The position numbers and the translations under genes are program-made. Shown here one piece after another: positions 46,401-53,705 of a stretch of DNA of 64,000 nucleotides. The DNA is taken from the NCBI GenBank assembly GCA_902728285.1, contig CACVBU010001025.1, forward strand, positions 62,001 to 126,000, written 5' to 3'. Position 1 is the stretch's first letter; each line of letters starts with the position of its first letter. The stretch comes from Clytia hemisphaerica (Eukaryota > Cnidaria > Hydrozoa > Leptothecata > Clytiidae). The notes beneath the pieces were generated by a model that made no database searches, was not told the DNA's origin, and saw nothing but the letters and a program-made list of their open reading frames with translations.

Positions 46401-49400
46401 TAACTTCTGAATACAGTACCACCACGGTAGTAAGTGTCATACTGTCTTGTAGTAACTGCGTGCCCCCCCCCCCCTGGGAATATCAACATTAGACCAACTT
46501 TGGGTATCCAATTTTCTGCAAACAATTATCCTATTTCCTAATGCAATAGTTGTTTTGGAGAATGCAACGGCCTATAGAATAATTAATTACTCCACAACAG
46601 TTCCCTAGAAACAAGATAATTTATCATGTTATAATTGATATGTGACCCCCCAAGCGATTTGGAGTACATTAAAAATGAGACCGGTATTGGTGCGGTCATG
46701 CTTCTGCCGCTTTTGGACTGGTTAATTGTGCGACTAAAAACTGAAAAAAGCGGCCAGAAGACCGCACAGTACCGTATGGTCTGTGCGGACAAAGTACCGA
46801 CGAAAGCGGACGATGGTGCGGTCCCCGCTGTTTGTTTATATTTCTTTCGATTGCCGTAAGAATTTCAGCCTCAAGTTCAAACAAGCAAAACAATAAAAAC
46901 AAAATGTCCGCACCATGACCGCACTGAATACCGCACTCATTCTAATGGTGCTCTTTAGTGACCGATCAAGTGCGTTTGAATGGAATTTCTGGGAAAGATT
47001 TTTGGATAATTTCTGGTAGATATAAAGGTATCATTTTACCGCACGGTAATCTTTTCGCCGCTTTTTTGCCGCACATTTTATCGATCTGTCCGCACCAATA
47101 CCGGTCTCATTTTTAATGTACTCCAAATCGCTTGGGGGGTCACATATGTGGAGTAATTTGTTATTCAATAGGCCGTCGCGTTCTCCAAAACATATATTAC
47201 ACGGGGTAGTCATTTTCATTTTCTACCCATGTTAGCCTCCAGGCCAAAAAAAAAAGTAGTTTTGTTTCCGGAAATGCGGGTGACGAAAAAAAATCTCACC
47301 CGGGCGGCCGGAAAATTTTTTTTTTTTCAATTTTCCTAGAAAAACTCTAATTGACGTGTACGAAAAAATAATCCAGGTTCGATGTCTCTTTACTTGAAAA
47401 AACGAAATTTTAAGAAGAAGCTGTACTCTAAGGTAATTCTATTCACAACAACATAAAACAGGAAAGTAGAAAACATTTGTGACAGAAGATTTTCTTTTTC
47501 AAAACACAAGTGACATACGTAAATCTTTGAATACAATCGTTAAATAGATCGTAAAATCGTAAAATGGAAAATAAACTCTTTATGTATCTTTTTTATTGCG
47601 ACGAGCTCGCTGTTTGTTTGCTTTGGCGGTTTGGATTGGACCCCTCTTCATGACTTTTTTCCGTTACCTTTGCACTCGTCGCATATTGGGAGTACCGTCT
47701 TGAATAATTTCTTCTCTTCCTTGTCCACTTTGGAGTTTTTTTCTATTTGCGGCCGGGTGAGATATATTTTTTTCCAAAAAAAAGTTCACCCGGCCGATTT
47801 CCGGAAACAAGACTACTTTTTTTTTTGGCCCCACTGATACAAGTTACCCAATCTCACGGTATATGTGGCGTTTTTTTGCAAACTTAAAAATGCTGATTTT
47901 TGTCCCACTTTTCCAAGTGCTTGCGTGCAGCATAGGGTACCATGTCCAAATATGTGTTTCCTGTTGATTTTGTATGATGAGTTAGGCTGCGATCACAAAT
48001 AAATTGTGTTCATGTTGTTCAACCTTTGCGCCATTAATGATTTACGAAGATAATATCAAACCCTATAGGTTTGCAGGTTTGTGTTATTATCTCCCTAGTC
48101 ATTAAAACAGAGATAGATAGGCCTGGGTCACCAATAAGTTGTGTTCGCGTTCCCCGGCGGACTCACTTTTTATCTTAAAAATCCAACCCTTTTCTAGTCT
48201 GAAAGTCAGAAAATTTGTCAGATTTTTTAGAAATATTACCAGACGGTGACAATCGAATGAGTTGAATACCGAATCAATTGAATGCAATTGAACACAATTG
48301 AATAATCACAATCGAATATTACCAAGGATTTGCCATTCTATATTGTAACGATTATGTTCGATTTCATTCGATTGATTCAATTATATTCGATTTTATTCAC
48401 TCTCATAACGTACTTACGCGTTCAAAAGTGATCAAATTTAATCTAATCGCAATCAAACTTATCAAACATAATTGTAATCAAACATAATAATCGAAGATCA
48501 ATCGAAGGTAATTTACAATCAATCAAACCAATCAAACGTTACTCGAACACAATCGAATATTACCAAAGAATTGGCCATTCGATTGAGATTCGATTGCGTT
48601 CGACAATCGAATCGCAATTATTCAATCTCGTTTGATTATATTCGATTGGTTCGATTGCAATTTTTGTTCAAAGTTGTTCGATTGACACCGTCTGGATATT
48701 ATTCAAAGAATTTTGTAGATTCAGCGTAGCCAGCATTTTGATCATCGCATGTTTTTAAGATTTTTATCCGCAATTTTTCAAAGATTTTTTTGCGTTAAAA
48801 AGCGCTATATGCAACTGCTTTTTGCGCGGTCGCAATATGCAAAATAAGGCGAACCCTAAAAATATTTTTGTTTCCGGTCCACCGGGTAACGAAAAAAACA
48901 CTCACCCGGCCGGCCGCAAAAAATTTTTTTTTGCTAAATTTAGATCCCAAAACTTGATTTTTTAAAGCACTCGTAGAAGTTAAAATGATGGTCTTCTTTA
49001 CCTAAATCTGTCAGTAACTTGACACCGCTACAGGCTTCGCATAGCTTCAGCCAGGTTTCTAGCTCCCCCCAACAAAGTAAGGTCCCCCCAACAATTTAGC
49101 TCCCCCCAAAAAATTGCATTGTGCTAGGTCCCCTAACACTTCAGGTCCCAAGATAAACAAAAACAAAACATTGTTCTCCCGTCCCCGTAGAGAGAAGTCA
49201 ATAAAAAATATATGCGAGTACTGATAAATGAAAACTAAATTTTACTTGTTTTAATATTTATGTTTACAAGTCTTTTGCTTTTTATATTTGATTTAATAGT
49301 AAGATAAGATATCTTTTGAATTTAGCTGAACAGCCCCCAGAGTCTCAGTCAGATCATCTAGGCTCCCCCCAATAATCTAGGTCCCCCAAATATTTTGGTA

Positions 49401-52304
49401 ATTTTAGCCCCCAGGCTCTTTAAAGGCCAAAATATTTCTTAGCCCCCCCCAAAAATAAGGGGGGGGCTGAACCTATGCTTCGGCATAAGAAAAATTCACG
49501 TGTGATCATCGCACGCCTAGATTTTGATTTATAGTGGTCTAGGCGTGCGATTATTCAAATACTTAATTTTCATTGTTTATATTTTCAATTGTGTTACAAT
49601 ATCTCTAAGAACTGGACACTCTCTTTCATTTTGAATATCTATCTTCAATTGAGCTAAAGGCTCCAAACTGTGATTACCCCAATTTTTTAAATCCTCACTT
49701 TATGAATGTTTCTTTTTATTTTACTCACAAGTCAGCATGATTCCTTTTATAAAAAGAAAGCTGTTTACTAACTGAAAAGTCCCCACTTTGTGAATGTTTC
49801 TATTTATTTTACTCACAAATCAGCATGATTCTTTTATAAAAAGCAAGTTGTATATAAAAAAAAAACATTCTTAAAAGTTGAGTTGCAAGCAAGGATTAAC
49901 AAAAACAATGCAGGGTTTAGTTTGAGATGAATAAGATTTCATTTCTATAACAATGATCAGGATAAAACCTTTATTCCAAGTGATTTCTAGGCTAGCATTT
50001 TACAGTAGAATATAAAATATCACGTGCGATAAATCATACACCTCAAAAACTGATTCACAAAAGTTTTCCAAACAAACAAACTAACCCTAACCCTAACGAT
50101 GATGTACGAAAAAAAATGCGGCCGGGTGACGACGAAAAAAATTTTCACCCGGCCGGTGGACCGGAAACAAAAAATTTTTTCGGGTTCGCCTAATCAAATT
50201 TCAGCTTGCAGGTTTGATGATTCTTGTCGCCTGAATAAACCTATGCACAAATCGCATGTTTCTGATGATTTTAGCACCGCCCGACCGCCATATTCAGAGC
50301 AAATTTTTCCGATGATTTAAGATGCTGACCGACTCATATTTTGGAGCTGGAAATGACGCGAACACAACTTATTGGTGACCCAGGCCATATATATATACCG
50401 CGTGTGAAAAAACTATTTTTCCCCGACCGTCTAACGAACTCATTTTCTTTACCTAAAAAGGAACAGGCAAACACAAGTTATTTGTGATTACGGCCTTAGA
50501 TAAAATTCTGATAATTTTGTGACTTTCCCACTCAAAAGATTTGGAAGAGTAAGAAACATTATCACTCGGTCAGACGGCGACAATATACAAGTTTTAAGTT
50601 ATTTGTGATCCCAGCCTTCTTAGCTAGAGCTACACTGTCACCCCAATCCTTGACCACCAAAAAATTTTGAATAAAGATAGAGAGTCTATCACTATATTTC
50701 TCTAACACCCTGCCTGGAAGTGCTTAGAATTTGAACACAGTACTGTACTGTAACTTGGTCTAATGTCGACACTATAGTTGCCAACCGTCCCGCATTGAGC
50801 AGGACAGTCCCACATTTAAACTTGTTGTCCCGAATTCCGCCCGCATACCTTAGATTTCCTGCATTTTCGAGAAAACTTGAAAATTCGTAGAACTCTTGGA
50901 AAAAATATAGAAATGCTACTAAAAATATGTTTCCACAAGCACAAACTCACTTCTTTGTTTTTTCTCTTCGCTCCGTAACGGTCCATCCAATTGCATGCGT
51001 CCATATTTGATACATCGGATATAGGCGCTGGACAGAGATGTAATAGTACTACATGAACAATGTCCAGTACATCTATTATTTATTGAGGCTAATGCGCTTG
51101 ATTCGCGGCTAAAGACGGTATTGCTATTACGATTATCTGGTTGAAAATTTCACTTTATTTCTAAATTTGCATTGTTTTTAGCCATTTCAGGCATAATATT
51201 TTTCTAAGAGCACACCAAAAAAACCCCAGCTTGATTTTTCTTGCCCGCTCCGCTTGCTCGTTGTCCCGCATTTCCATTCTCATAAGTTGGCAACTATGCG
51301 ACACCCCTCCTCTAATTCCAAGACCCTTTTTATCAGCTGAAATTTATAGAAAGGTTGAAACTGTTTTTCTTTGCTTAGTAGTCAGAGAGGAATAATCCTT
51401 TTCAATCAGTGATTTAAGCTTTCATATATTATTCTTTTCTCTAAGCCAGGCGGTGTCAATCGAACTGTTCGATTATCGAACTAATCAAACTTCATCGAAC
51501 CCTATCGAACGATAGCTGTTCGATTACCGAACCAAATCAAACACCTATCGAAGGTGTAGCAGTTCGATTCGTTCGGTCAGTAAAAAGTTTGATTAGTTCG
51601 ATGATTTCCCTCGCTTGCAAAAACTTTGATTGCCATTTCGACAGTTCCCGGACTTAACAGCTTGACGTTTATTGTACCCGGATATTTGTCTATCCGGAAT
51701 AAAGTCCGTAGCCCCCTCTGTTGCGATTTCGCGCGCGGCCGAGTGGCGGAATACTGTCTACGCCCCAACAAACCTTGCCTCTGGCGCTATAAGGATACAG
51801 GAAAAGTGTGTAATCCGTTATCGGAAGTAATTTCCCGATTTACATTCCGAATTTGGCTTTGAAAAGAAGCTAATATACGGTGGCGGAGCATAGCAGCACA
51901 AACTTGTCGAACAAAATTGGTTTATCGAACTGATCGAACCGAAACCCATTGATCGAACTTAATCGAACACTCACAATCTTTTAAAAAATCTTAGAGTTCG
52001 ATTAATTTTTTTAATCGAACTTTAATCGTTCGATGGAGTTTGAGTAGTTCGATTGTTCGATTGGTTCGACAAGTTCGATTGATCGGGTCTGGACTAACCA
52101 AATATTCCCAGCCTAATTCACTCTATCCTTTATTCCTATATATGATGGAGGTAAAAAAGGCTTAACTTAACAAAATGATGAACGATGTATACAGAAAGTA
52201 AGAGGTAAAAAAGTATGTACCTGATGTTGATGTGTTGCAGTTGTTGTCTTCTTTAAGATTGCAATAGATTGCCTAAGTTTTCGTACATGTCTAAACTGAA
52301 ACAT
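31783..52304 (-). CDS. MCU: Mitochondrial calcium uniporter pore subunit
   Basis: Eight coding exons, all GT-AG: 52304-52221, 44675-44624, 44520-44377, 43011-42877, 34144-34053, 33293-33161, 32763-32624, 31968-31783. They total 966 nt and give 321 residues (human MCU 351). Residues 1-28 ([12 protein letters not shown]...) form an Arg/Lys-rich presequence without acidic residues, fitting matrix import. Residues 47-140 match the MCU N-terminal domain ([29 protein letters not shown]). Residues 140-200 are the coiled coil. TM1 is about 203-229, the pore signature WDIMEP 233-238 has D234 and E237 as calcium ligands and the preceding Ser at 232, and TM2 is about 238-259. The C-terminal helix ends AAGKKQISE. 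It forms the inner-membrane calcium channel with MICU/EMRE partners. Intron 4 (8.7 kb) contains an opposite-strand gene and the others many transposons. The first exon was chosen because phase (0), donor (CAG|GTACAT) and presequence character all fit; it is the least certain exon. Confidence 0.95.
32001..32181. mobile_element. pogo/Tigger-like MITE (TCGAAT/TTCGAA words), copy 1
   Basis: The ends are CAGTTAACTCTCGCTAATTC and the inverse GAGTAAGCGAGAGTTTACTG then TA. TTCGAAT words repeat inside. It lies in MCU intron 7 (between the last two coding exons). The pattern CAGTnnACTCTCGCTnATTCG matches pogo/Tigger-type termini. Confidence 0.75.
32367..32590. mobile_element. T-tract/TATAAG MITE, AAGAACA family
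   Basis: The ends are TACATCTTTTTTATAAGAAC and GTTCTTATAAAAAAACGTGT then A. Internal AAGAACA words and GAGGCTTCGATGG / CGAAGGCTTCAAA segments are shared with the other copies. It lies 34 bases from the donor of MCU exon 7. Confidence 0.75.
33465..33700. mobile_element. pogo/Tigger-like MITEs, second copy plus adjoining fragment
   Basis: From 33465 to 33640 the sequence repeats the 32001-32181 family (GTAGACTCTCGCTAATTCGA ... GAGTAAGCGAGAATTTACTG). Immediately after, ACAGTCAAATCTCTATAATT starts a related element, and a similar CAGTCAACCCTCTATATATA sits near 33326. All are in MCU introns. Confidence 0.65.
34358..34585 (+). repeat. Dispersed ~225-bp repeat, copy 1
   Basis: More than 80% similar by eye to 61182-61412, in the same orientation. 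Shared words include TCATATCAGGACAGTGTCTGCC, cut short here, then CTTTTCCTCTTT, TTGCTCCACATC and GAGTAAGCAAACGATAT. No inverted ends were found. It ends just before the probable 5' UTR exon of the nested two-TM gene and might supply promoter sequence. Confidence 0.7.
34586..34684 (+). promoter_or_regulatory. Probable 5' UTR exon of the two-TM gene with a minimal uORF
   Basis: A strong donor ACGGAAAG|GTAAGT ends at 34678. Joined to the acceptor TTTGCAG at 35304, no upstream frame reaches the main ATG: in the reading frame of the protein a TGA lies 14 bases before the junction. The exon contains ATGAAATAA (34661-34669), a two-codon upstream ORF that could lower translation of the main frame. 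The 5' limit of the exon is unknown. Confidence 0.5.
35306..38324 (+). CDS. SLATT-like two-transmembrane protein nested in an MCU intron
   Basis: Coding exons 35306-35458, 36122-36245, 36985-37166 and 38145-38324 join in frame to 212 residues; an acceptor (TTTGCAG) directly precedes the ATG. Layout: an amphipathic N-helix ([20 protein letters not shown]), Tyr/Trp at 25-26, TM1 about 31-50, a very short loop, TM2 about 54-75, then [15 protein letters not shown] and a long acidic/basic helix ([18 protein letters not shown]). The C-tail is Ser/Pro/Asp-rich. This order (W, KSxAH, two hairpin helices, then H-x(4)-A and a helix ending in an EL) is that of SLATT-family proteins, membrane effectors tied to nucleotide-signalling conflict systems in bacteria and also found in giant viruses; pore formation is the proposed role there. 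The animal role is unknown. The exon 3 donor (GAG|GTTTGC) is weak; reading through would give a different 40-residue tail ending at 37289. Exons 1, 2 and 4 have good signals. Confidence 0.8.
35471..35695. mobile_element. MITE with AAGCCCGAA ends, copy C
   Basis: Same family as 19237-19459 and 26627-26870, including the core CTAGGTAGGATTTCCTACC. The left end is shortened (TAATGCCCGAAGGATGTCGT). It begins 13 bases after the donor of exon 1 of the two-TM gene, so it was tolerated inside that intron. Confidence 0.75.
36757..36953. mobile_element. CACCTTTTCGACC MITE, copy 3
   Basis: Ends CACCTTTTCGACCGTAG and CTACGGTCAAAAAAGTG, TA flanks at 36755-36756 and 36954-36955. It ends 31 bases before exon 3 of the two-TM gene, so its right flank supplies part of the splice-acceptor region. 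Confidence 0.85.
37195..37411. mobile_element. G-run foldback element
   Basis: Inverted ends ATGGGTGGTGGAGGATGTA and TATATCCTCCACCCCCCAT. The body has six or more G runs separated by 15-35 bases (CCGGGGGTAG, GCGGGGGTCAAC, CCGGGGGGGGG, ACCGGGGGTCAT, ACGGGGGTAAA). It starts 29 bases after the exon 3 donor of the two-TM gene. Confidence 0.7.
37787..38098. mobile_element. G-capped CCCTTTGAGAGAC MITE, copy C
   Basis: Starts CCCGGGGTGGGGTACTAGG and ends AATACCCTACCCCGG. The internal tiles read GACCCTTAGAGAGAC and CCTTTAAGAGA. The flanks AATGTTG (37780-37786) and AATGTTG (38102-38108) are a 7-bp match within a probable 9-bp duplication. It ends 46 bases before exon 4 of the two-TM gene. Confidence 0.8.
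38536..38541 (+). terminator. AATAAA polyadenylation signal of the two-TM gene
   Basis: AATAAA lies 212 bases after the stop codon and before the next transposon, on the coding strand of the nested gene. It is the first such signal downstream. Confidence 0.6.
38625..40795. mobile_element. 2.2-kb element with CCCCCACCT ends and ~480-bp tandem repeats
   Basis: Inverted ends ACAGTGGGCA and TGCCCACTATG, flanked by GTATAC on both sides (38619-38624 and 40796-40801). Behind each end lies a block of ACCCCCACCT words in the same orientation (38646-38755 and 40656-40760). The middle (39180-40435) is about three units of ~480 bp, each with GATTTCCGGCATATTTCCGG, AATCGGACTCGGCCATGTTT and AATCGGGCTCCGTCACATTT words, ending in a GACG/AACG microsatellite (40440-40471). 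No coding region was recognised. It lies in MCU intron 4. Confidence 0.7.
40802..41544. other. MCU intron 4, nothing recognised
   Basis: AT-rich intron sequence without a delimited repeat or exon. Confidence 0.4.
41545..41768. mobile_element. T-tract/TATAAG MITE, AAGAACA family (inverted copy)
   Basis: The ends are TACACGTTTTTTTTATAAGA and GTTCTTATAAAAAAACAACG then TGCA. Inside, TGTTCTTA words recur about six times, with the GGCTTC/GAAGCC segments of the family. In an MCU intron. Confidence 0.75.
42071..42278. mobile_element. CGTGAT-tiled element, copy 1
   Basis: CAGCGGT at 42098 and ACCGCTG at 42278 are inverse ends, with a further CAGTTTTCGTGATGATG just outside on the left. The roughly 200 bases contain about ten CGTGAT words. 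A second copy is at 53509-53705. Confidence 0.65.
42722..42774. repeat. Perfect 22-bp stem-loop
   Basis: CACAGATATCTTATATAAAA-CA is followed by a nine-base loop and its exact inverse ending TATCTGTG. All 22 pairs match. It lies in MCU intron 4, 103 bases from the donor of exon 4. It may be a very recent foldback insertion or a hairpin RNA source; the sequence alone does not decide. Confidence 0.85.
43105..43640. repeat. G-capped repeat with ACCCTT-AGTGCA tiles
   Basis: Begins CCC then a G run then GCGCTCGATTTC and ends GTGCCCCCCTCACCGGG. Tiles such as ACCCTTACAGTGCAGTT, ACCCTTTCAGTGCATGT and ACCCTTTAAAGTGCATT occur near both ends, and another C run stops at about 43513. No clear target duplication; possibly two related insertions. 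It lies between MCU exons 3 and 4. Confidence 0.5.
43641..44376. other. MCU intron 3, nothing recognised
   Basis: Intron between the third and fourth MCU coding exons; no further repeat boundary found. Confidence 0.4.
44676..45884. other. MCU intron 1, proximal part
   Basis: No exon seen. An imperfect CCAGCTGGCCTGAGCTGG palindrome lies at about 44832-44850 and a G run at 45429-45441. Confidence 0.4.
45885..46475. mobile_element. G-capped MITE tiled with GTAGTAACTG
   Basis: Starts AGGGGGGCACGCAGTAACTA and ends TAGTAACTGCGTG plus a C run and T. GTAGTAACTG/CAGTTACTAC words occur at least six times. The flanks AGGAATATC (45876-45884) and GGGAATATC (46476-46484) form a 9-bp duplication with one mismatch, as for the other G-capped elements. 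In MCU intron 1. Confidence 0.85.
46551..47192. mobile_element. Long-TIR element with GCGGAC words
   Basis: The right arm reads inward TGTTTTGGAGAACGCGACGG, then the ATTACTCCACATATGTGACC junction, then CCCCAAGCGATTTGG. The left arm has the same blocks but a 42-base insert (46596-46637) splits them between ACTCCAC and ATATGTG. The arms are over 90 bases each. The interior holds GCGGAC/GTCCGC and TGCGGTC words. No ORF of note. Confidence 0.8.
47242..47830. mobile_element. GGCC(A)10 element with CACCCGG subterminal words, copy 1
   Basis: The ends are GGCC plus ten A then GTAGTTTTGTTTCCGG, and the inverse. Subterminal CGGGTGA and TCACCCGG words face each other. CCA flanks both sides (47239-47241 and 47831-47833), a 3-bp duplication. 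Related to 48848-50190. In MCU intron 1. Confidence 0.75.
48239..48695. mobile_element. MITE of the AATCGAAC family, copy 2
   Basis: The ends are CCAGACGGTGACAATCGAA and TTCGATTGACACCGTCTGG, and the body is full of AATCGAAT/ATTCGATT. An exact 6-bp duplication ATATTA flanks it (48233-48238 and 48696-48701). It is inserted in the outer element 47986-50617. Confidence 0.9.
49030..49492. mobile_element. C-run element with GCTTCGCATAGCTTCAGCC ends
   Basis: Left end GGCTTCGCATAGCTTCAGCC; right end GGCTGAACCTATGCTTCGGC, its near inverse. Blocks of GGTCCCCCCAA and AGCTCCCCCCAA fill both sides. It is nested in 48848-50190, making a third layer of insertion. Exact limits are approximate. Confidence 0.65.
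49508..49551. repeat. Small hairpin ATCGCACGCCTAGA
   Basis: ATCGCACGCCTAGA and its exact inverse TCTAGGCGTGCGAT are separated by a 16-base AT-rich loop. Confidence 0.75.
49692..49855 (+). repeat. Two-copy tandem duplication of ~95 bp
   Basis: Two adjoining copies start CACTTTATGAATGTTTC and CACTTTGTGAATGTTTC and both contain ATTTTACTCACAA-TCAGCATGATT then CTTTTATAAAAAG. They differ by a few bases. Confidence 0.8.
50081..50097. repeat. Short run of telomere-type CCCTAA units
   Basis: CTAACCCTAACCCTAAC, fewer than three units. Compatible with the TTAGGG telomere of animals but too short to claim an interstitial telomere. Confidence 0.5.
50773..51298. mobile_element. Foldback element with ATAGTTGCCAAC ends
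   Basis: The ends are TATAGTTGCCAACCGTCCCG and the inverse CGCATTTCCATTCTCATAAG then TTGGCAACTATG. CGACAC flanks it exactly on both sides (50767-50772 and 51299-51304). TCCCGCAT/GTCCCG words occur near both ends. In MCU intron 1. Confidence 0.75.
51446..52092. mobile_element. AATCGAAC-family element, diverged copy 3
   Basis: The ends are CCAGGCGGTGTCAATCGAAC and GTTCGATTGATCGGGTCTGG. Both flanks are dense in TCGAAC words, but the centre (about 51600-51890) is unrelated, GC-richer sequence. The flanks TCTAAG and ACTAAC match at four of six positions. It ends 129 bases before the first MCU coding exon. Confidence 0.75.
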
Positions 52305-52693
52305 TTTTCCCTATCCTTATAAATAATGATAGCTACTTCAAAATACCTTTGGCTAGTAAATTGAGAGGTTAACAGGCTGACAGGTCACTGCCAGAGGTCA
52401 AATGTTACCAGGTGTGTGACAAATTTCAAGCTTCCAAAATCCAAGCCTCAAAATTTGCCTTGATGACTTTTTCGGTGGAATACAAAATACATATTTAAAA
52501 CTGTGGGACATCGAGACCAGTGTTATTGTTACCGTAAATCCGATTAACCCGGAAAGATATGTCAAAATATTCCGATTTCGCACCTGTTTTAATTTTTTGA
52601 ACTTATATTTTTATCTTATTCACCTTTTTATTTTTTAAAGTTTTGGGTCGTGGATGCATCGCTCCCGTACCGCCATCCGCTCCCTCATAGCAT
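52305..52693. other. Probable 5' UTR/promoter region of MCU
   Basis: Sequence upstream of the proposed MCU start codon. No TATA box or CpG-rich stretch stands out, and a further 5' UTR exon cannot be ruled out. Confidence 0.35.
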
Positions 52694-52984
52694 CCGGGGG
52701 GAATACTTGGGCAAAAAGCAGAAAAAAGGTGTGGGGATGTGCTCCTGGATGCAGGGCAGAGGAAGGGTCGTAAAAATCGAAAACTCAGTCCCTTGTAGGG
52801 TAGCTTTATTTTTTGGGGAATTTTGGAAAGATGGTAAATTTGAGAAAATTTTGGAAATTCAGCCCTTCAGGATCACTTTTTTCGCAAAGTTTGATAAAAA
52901 AATTTAAAAAACGTGTCCCCCACGTAGGGTCACCTCAGCGGTACACCACAGTCGACCGGTCGGGGAAAGGGTAGTACCCCCGGG
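52694..52984. mobile_element. G-capped element near the MCU 5' end
   Basis: Starts CCGGGGGGAATACTTGGGC and ends GTAGTACCCCCGGG. The flanks CATAGCAT (52686-52693) and CATATCAT (52985-52992) match at seven of eight positions. Internal AAGGGTCGTAAAAATCG and TAGGGTCACC words resemble the CCCTTTGAGAGAC family. Confidence 0.7.
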
Positions 52985-53508
52985 CATATCATAGGGCTAT
53001 TCTCTTAGCCTACATAGGATGCATTTTTCTTTTATTACAACAAAATACTTTTAAGCTAAAGCTTAGAAACTTTTCTTCTAAAGTATGCATCTTCAATAAA
53101 AACAAAAAGTAAATTCTTGCGATGAGAATAAGGCTCGGCTGCAACGCCATTCCTGCTCAGCGTATTATAATATCTAGTCTAAATCGCAGACCTCTAGGAG
53201 GAGAGTTTTAATAGAGTAGCGGAATCACAGGCCCGGCAAAATGATCGCCTTCGTTATTTTTGTTCTCACTGAGTGCGCGTTGAATGAAATCGGGATTTGT
53301 CTTCACATCATGATATGTAAATACGCTGTGCGTGATACTCACACGGTAATAAAATCTCATATTCCTAAAATTGTAGGTTATTTAACAGTTTCGTGATGGT
53401 GTATAAATTGTAATAATTGCACCTTTTGATGTTTTCAATATTTCTAGGGTGCAATTTTACATGGTTCTTTTTTATTTTTATTTGGATGTTTTAAGAAGCC
53501 TCCTCTAA

Positions 53509-53705
53509 CAGCGGTTTTCGTGATGACGTCATACGTGATTTGGCGTTTTTCAAGCTCGTGATTTCGTGATTTAAGGATTTAAAGTGCGTGATTGCGTGAT
53601 CAGATGAACCAACGTGATTAACGTGATCGTGATAGAAAGGAAATTTAACTTGTGATAAAGTGATTTGGAATTTTGTTGTTAATTGATTTGAAAGATGACT
53701 GGGGT
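53509..53705. mobile_element. CGTGAT-tiled element, copy 2
   Basis: Begins CAGCGGTTTTCGTGATGACG and contains about nine CGTGAT words; ends near AGATGACTGGGGTCTC, compared with CTGAGGGGTCTC after copy 1. The inverted right end is poorly conserved. Confidence 0.55.

Larger units (their letters stand above)
48848..50190. mobile_element. GGCGAACCC element, 1.3 kb, with CACCCGG subterminal words, copy 2
   Basis: The ends are GGCGAACCCTAAAAATATTT and AATTTTTTCGGGTTCGCC, then GTTTCCGGTCCACCGGGT and CGGCCGGTGGACCGGAAAC. TAA flanks both sides (48845-48847 and 50191-50193). It shares the GTTTCCGG and TCACCCGGCCGG subterminal layout with 47242-47830. The interior hosts another element and a tandem duplication, and no ORF is seen. 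Confidence 0.8.
47986..50617. mobile_element. Outer element with ATCACAAATAA words, hosting nested insertions
   Basis: The word GGCTGCGATCACAAATAA starts the left end and the inverse TTATTTGTGATCCCAGCC closes the right. A second pair (GGCCTGGGTCACCAATAAGT at 48121 and its inverse at about 50366-50388) lies further in, and TTATTTGTGATTACGGCC at about 50500. Two other elements (48239-48695 and 48848-50190) are inserted inside. No transposase is seen. Confidence 0.6.

Noticed and set aside
50081-50097. Interstitial telomere
   Set aside because: Fewer than three CCCTAA units; too short to mean more than chance or a small insertion scar.
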